64,000 nucleotides of DNA from positions 310,001 through 374,000 of the forward strand of contig NZ_JABAHZ010000006.1 of the NCBI RefSeq assembly GCF_012641265.1, in the 5' to 3' direction. This DNA comes from Chitinophaga eiseniae (GTDB lineage: Bacteria > Bacteroidota > Bacteroidia > Chitinophagales > Chitinophagaceae). Below, in pieces: positions 61,297 to 64,000 of the stretch (within the stretch, counting starts at the first letter, position 1; each line of letters starts with the position of its first letter). The notes beneath the pieces were generated by a model. It saw only the letters and a list, made by a program, of their open reading frames with translations, was not told where the DNA came from and searched no databases. The translations under genes were made by a program, and so were the position numbers.

Positions 61297-61412
61297 AGCT
61301 GAAAGCACAAAGCATAAAGCTATTGAAGCGAGTGATCAAAGCGGGTTAATATCCCCTAAGATCACTCGCTTCAATAGCTTTATGCCTTGTGCGATATGCT
61401 TTCAGCTCTTAT
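61297..61412. repeat. Inverted repeat with AAAGC-type units
   Basis: Perfect 25-nt arms 61312-61336 (GCATAAAGCTATTGAAGCGA...) and 61361-61385. Outer parts carry more AAAGC-type units (GCTGAAAGC at both ends, with a small insertion). The right arm runs into the end of the exbD gene. Confidence 0.85.
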
Positions 61413-61804
61413 TTATGCGCTGTTGCCAACACTACCTTAGCGCCCATTTCCCGGGCCACTTCCATCACATTCACCACATCTTCCACTGGTACTGATTTCT
61501 CTGCATTGATCACAATAGTAGGCTCTATTTTTTCATTGGCGATAGAAGGCGCCAATGCCTGTTTAAGGTGATCGAACGGTACTTTATTGGTACCCACAAA
61601 AAACTCACGTTTGTCGTTGATGCTCACCACCACGGTTTGTTTGGCCTTGGTATTGCTCTTGGCTTTGGGCAACAGCAGTTTGATAACATTCGGATTGGCC
61701 AGTGTGGAAACAATCAGGAAAAACAACAACAGAATGAACAGGATATCGTTCAGTGCAGAGTTGTGCATTTCCACATGCCGCTTATTTCGCCTGCGTAAAT
61801 TCAT
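61409..61804 (-). CDS. exbD: ExbD/TolR family biopolymer transport protein
   Basis: A 131-residue protein: short basic N-terminus (MNLRRRNKRHVEMHNSALND) with the conserved Asp just before the single membrane helix (ILFILLLFFLIVSTLA), then the periplasmic domain (KQTVVVSINDKREFFVGTNK, PTIVINAEKSVPVEDVVNVM). Together with ExbB it converts proton motive force into motion of a TonB- or Tol-type partner. No TonB gene is beside it. It starts 11 bp after exbB. Confidence 0.92.
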   Translation of the reverse strand: MNLRRRNKRHVEMHNSALNDILFILLLFFLIVSTLANPNVIKLLLPKAKSNTKAKQTVVVSINDKREFFVGTNKVPFDHLKQALAPSIANEKIEPTIVINAEKSVPVEDVVNVMEVAREMGAKVVLATAHK

Positions 61805-61815
61805 GAGTGATTGTT

Positions 61816-62532
61816 TTAGCGGGTTGGTTCCTGCAAAATGTCGATGAATTCAGCAGAAGCGCCCTCCATCTTGTTTACGACCTTGTCTATCTGCGCATTC
61901 AGGTAGCTATAACCGATAAAGGCCACGATACCGATAATCAGACCAGACGCAGAGGTGATCATCTTTACATAGATACCACCGGCAATAGTACCCAGGGTGA
62001 TATCAGACGTAATAGAAATGTTGAAGAAAGTTTGGATCATACCGGCAATGGTACCCAGGAATCCGAACATGGGCGCAATACCTGCAATAATAGACAGGAT
62101 GACCAGGTTCTTTTCCATGCCGTAAATTTCCAGTTTACCCACATTCTCCATAGATTTCTCAATATTCTCGATCGGCTTACCAATACGCTGAATCCCTTTC
62201 TCAATCATCCTGGCAATAGGCCCTGCAGTGTTTTTAGCCAGTGATCTGGCAGATTGCATATTACCGGAGGTAATCTGATCGCGGATCATCGGCATAAAGT
62301 TATCAGGCAGCTTACCGGCTTTACTGATGGTAATAGCCCTTTCCACAAATACATATACCGCCACCAGGGAAAGTATCCCCAATGGGATCATCAGCACACC
62401 ACCCTTCATCAGCATATCTATCAGGTGTATCTGCGGTGTAGCAGCCGGAGCAACGCCAATGCCCTGCGCCACAGTATCTGCTTTCGGTTGTAATAAAGAA
62501 TCCTGTAATAATGTAATTAAACCTAACAACAT
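61816..62532 (-). CDS. exbB: ExbB/MotA/TolQ proton channel protein
   Basis: A 238-residue protein with three membrane segments: LMKGGVLMIPLGILSLVAVY, then IAPMFGFLGTIAGMIQTFFN (GFLGTIxGMI signature) and KMITSASGLIIGIVAFIGYS. The large cytoplasmic loop lies between helices 1 and 2. It forms the pentameric channel around ExbD. It overlaps no gene and starts 85 bp after the pepT stop. Confidence 0.92.
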   Translation of the reverse strand: MLLGLITLLQDSLLQPKADTVAQGIGVAPAATPQIHLIDMLMKGGVLMIPLGILSLVAVYVFVERAITISKAGKLPDNFMPMIRDQITSGNMQSARSLAKNTAGPIARMIEKGIQRIGKPIENIEKSMENVGKLEIYGMEKNLVILSIIAGIAPMFGFLGTIAGMIQTFFNISITSDITLGTIAGGIYVKMITSASGLIIGIVAFIGYSYLNAQIDKVVNKMEGASAEFIDILQEPTR

Positions 62533-62585
62533 GAACTATATTTTAACGGGTGCATAAGTAGATCACTATATAAACGGTTAAAGTA

Positions 62586-62621
62586 GTAAAATATTTGCGA
62601 AAGTTCTTCGCAATATTTTAC
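62586..62621. terminator. Hairpin over the pepT stop codon
   Basis: GTAAAATATT (62586-62595) and AATATTTTAC (62612-62621), with inner GCGAA/TTCGC pairing, form a long stem. It covers the pepT stop and may end that transcript. Confidence 0.55.
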
Positions 62622-63865
62622 GCCTTCTCCTCCCAAAGCTGTGCCAGATAAACAATTGTCTGTACCGCCTTCTTCATATCCTGGATACTTACATACTCCT
62701 GCTTACTGTGAAGCGCCATTTCACCTGTAAAAATATTAGGACAAGGCAAGCCCATAAAAGACAGGCGGGAACCATCGGTACCACCACGGATACTCATTCT
62801 CAGTGGCTGCACATCCGCGCGGCGCATAGCTTCCGCGGCATAAGCCGTTACCTCGGGATGATGTACCAGTACTTCCTTCATATTGCGATACTGCTCCGTT
62901 ACTTTCAACGTAGCCCGGGCGCCCGGATGCTTCGCCAATACCTTATCCATCACGCGACGCAGGTATGTTTCATGTGCTTCCAGTTGCGCCGTTTCAAAAT
63001 CCCGGATAATAAAATCTATCTCTGTCTTTTCTACCGTACCCTGTATACGAACCGGGTGAATAAAGCCTTCCCGGTCTTCCGTGGTTTCAGGAGAAAGGCT
63101 GTCTTTCGGCAATGCATCTACGATCTCACCGGCTATTTTAATCGCGCTGACCAGCTTATCCTTTGCTGCGCCGGGGTGCGCGCTGATACCATGTACGGTT
63201 ATTTTGGCCCCATCGGCGGAAAAGTTTTCATCTTCCAGGGAACCCAGCTCGCCGCCATCCATGGTATAACCAAAGCTGGCGCCCAGTTTCTTCATATCTG
63301 CTTTCTCTACCCCACGGCCTACTTCCTCATCGGGCGTAAACAGGATGCGGATAGCACCGTGCTTTACTTCGGGATGGGTAACCAGGAAATGGGCAGCATC
63401 CATGATCTCAGCTACACCGGCTTTATCATCGGCGCCCAGCAGCGTAGTACCGCTGGCGGTAATGATATCATCGCCCTTTTTGCTGGCCAGGTAAGGATGC
63501 TCTTTGGCGCTGATCACCACATTTTCATCATCGGGCAGTACAATGTCTCCTCCATCATATTGCCGGTGCACAATGGGTTTTACTCCTGTGCCACTACTAT
63601 CAGAAGAAGTGTCGACATGTGAACAGAAACAAATCACCGGTACCTGTTTATCTGTGTTGGCAGGAATAGTAGCGTATACATAACCATGCTCGTCTAATTC
63701 GGCATCTGTAATGCCCATTTCCAGCAATTCCTTTACCAGCAGGCGGGAAAGATCCTTTTGTTTTTCCGTGGTAGGAAAAGTGGAACTCAGTGGATCTGAT
63801 TGCGTATCTATTTGCGCATAACGCATGAAGCGTGTATCGACTGTATATGAGTAATTTGTAAACAT
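62618..63865 (-). CDS. pepT: Peptidase T (tripeptide aminopeptidase)
   Basis: From ATG 63865 the protein has 415 residues, the M20B size. Metal-binding motifs: ICFCSHVDTSSDSSG, TTLLGADDKAGVAEIMDAAH, RILFTPDEEVGRGVEKADMK and, at the C-terminus, EMALHSKQEYVSIQDMKKAV. The dimerisation domain lies between (KITVHGISAHPGAAKDKLVS). It removes the N-terminal residue of tripeptides in the cytoplasm. Upstream extension of 20 codons is unlikely. Confidence 0.95.
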   Translation of the reverse strand: MFTNYSYTVDTRFMRYAQIDTQSDPLSSTFPTTEKQKDLSRLLVKELLEMGITDAELDEHGYVYATIPANTDKQVPVICFCSHVDTSSDSSGTGVKPIVHRQYDGGDIVLPDDENVVISAKEHPYLASKKGDDIITASGTTLLGADDKAGVAEIMDAAHFLVTHPEVKHGAIRILFTPDEEVGRGVEKADMKKLGASFGYTMDGGELGSLEDENFSADGAKITVHGISAHPGAAKDKLVSAIKIAGEIVDALPKDSLSPETTEDREGFIHPVRIQGTVEKTEIDFIIRDFETAQLEAHETYLRRVMDKVLAKHPGARATLKVTEQYRNMKEVLVHHPEVTAYAAEAMRRADVQPLRMSIRGGTDGSRLSFMGLPCPNIFTGEMALHSKQEYVSIQDMKKAVQTIVYLAQLWEEKA

Positions 63866-64000
63866 ATTGCAAACGTAACGAAAATCACCTTCACACCTCC
63901 ACCGTAGATTATTCTGTTTTACCACCGCTCACAATATTCATTTCAGTAATTTATTCTAAATAAACATCAAATTTTAATACAAAAAACTGAATTTTAGCCA
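63866..64000. other. Upstream region of pepT, cut by window edge
   Basis: TACGTTTG on the minus strand, 4 nt before the ATG at 63865, fits the TAnnTTTG element but would place the transcript start at the ATG (leaderless). No other gene seen. Confidence 0.3.

Overview
The window looks like a chromosome segment of a Bacteroidota bacterium, most likely Chitinophagaceae (Chitinophaga-like). The evidence is gene content: an ECF sigma/FecR pair feeding an STN-domain protein, a SusD remnant, many lipoproteins and Tat-exported oxidoreductases, ExbB/ExbD, weak Shine-Dalgarno sites, and promoters of the Bacteroidota TTTG / TAnnTTTG type, seen best before tRNA-Leu, before tRNA-Gly and before a short leader ORF. 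The assignment is inferred from this content; no 16S gene or other decisive marker is present.

Layout. 1-8.6 kb (minus): a truncated sugar-dehydrogenase-like lipoprotein, a DUF1543 gene, a GH116 and a GH30 glycosidase with the broken 3' end of a susD gene between them (remnant of a polysaccharide-utilisation locus), a YheT-type hydrolase and signal peptidase I. 9-12.9 kb (plus): a Tat-exported TIM-barrel isomerase, a TPR protein and a serine beta-lactamase-fold hydrolase. 12.97-18.55 kb: a tightly overlapped five-gene molybdenum hydroxylase operon (PaoABC-like FeS, FAD and Moco subunits, XdhC-like chaperone, MocA-like transferase). 18.58-20.57 kb: a strong promoter with a palindromic operator, a 30-codon leader ORF ending in three cysteine codons, then a PhyH-family dioxygenase and an SDR. 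20.5-28.8 kb: a Nei-like glycosylase, two convergent L,D-transpeptidases, a collagen-like lipoprotein, a phospholipase C, a TMEM175-type channel and a lipoprotein.

28.9-33.6 kb (minus) is a sigma factor - FecR - STN/repeat protein - repeat protein operon in which the usual TonB-dependent transporter is replaced by proteins made of about 20-residue surface repeats. 33.9-42.8 kb holds mixed envelope and metabolic genes, two tandem tRNA-Gly(GCC) genes and an orphan histidine kinase. 42.8-44 kb holds tRNA-Leu(GAG) followed by an AT-rich DUF3800 gene. 44.1-55.1 kb is mostly housekeeping (DUF2130, HAD phosphatase, ApbE, acyl-CoA dehydrogenase, PyrF, Mrp, 3-hydroxyacyl-CoA dehydrogenase). 55.2-58.4 kb is an isolated vgrG plus an unrecognised 457-residue protein. 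58.6-63.9 kb carries yigZ, ribD, prmC, exbBD and pepT.

Two system-level signals stand out: the polycysteine leader in front of the dioxygenase/SDR pair, and the FecIR operon with a repeat protein as putative receptor. In addition, several intergenic inverted repeats built from short GCAAAG- or AAAGC-type units sit at or near the 3' ends of genes (9965, 38136, 52166, 61297, with a half copy at 28903) and look like a dispersed repeat family.
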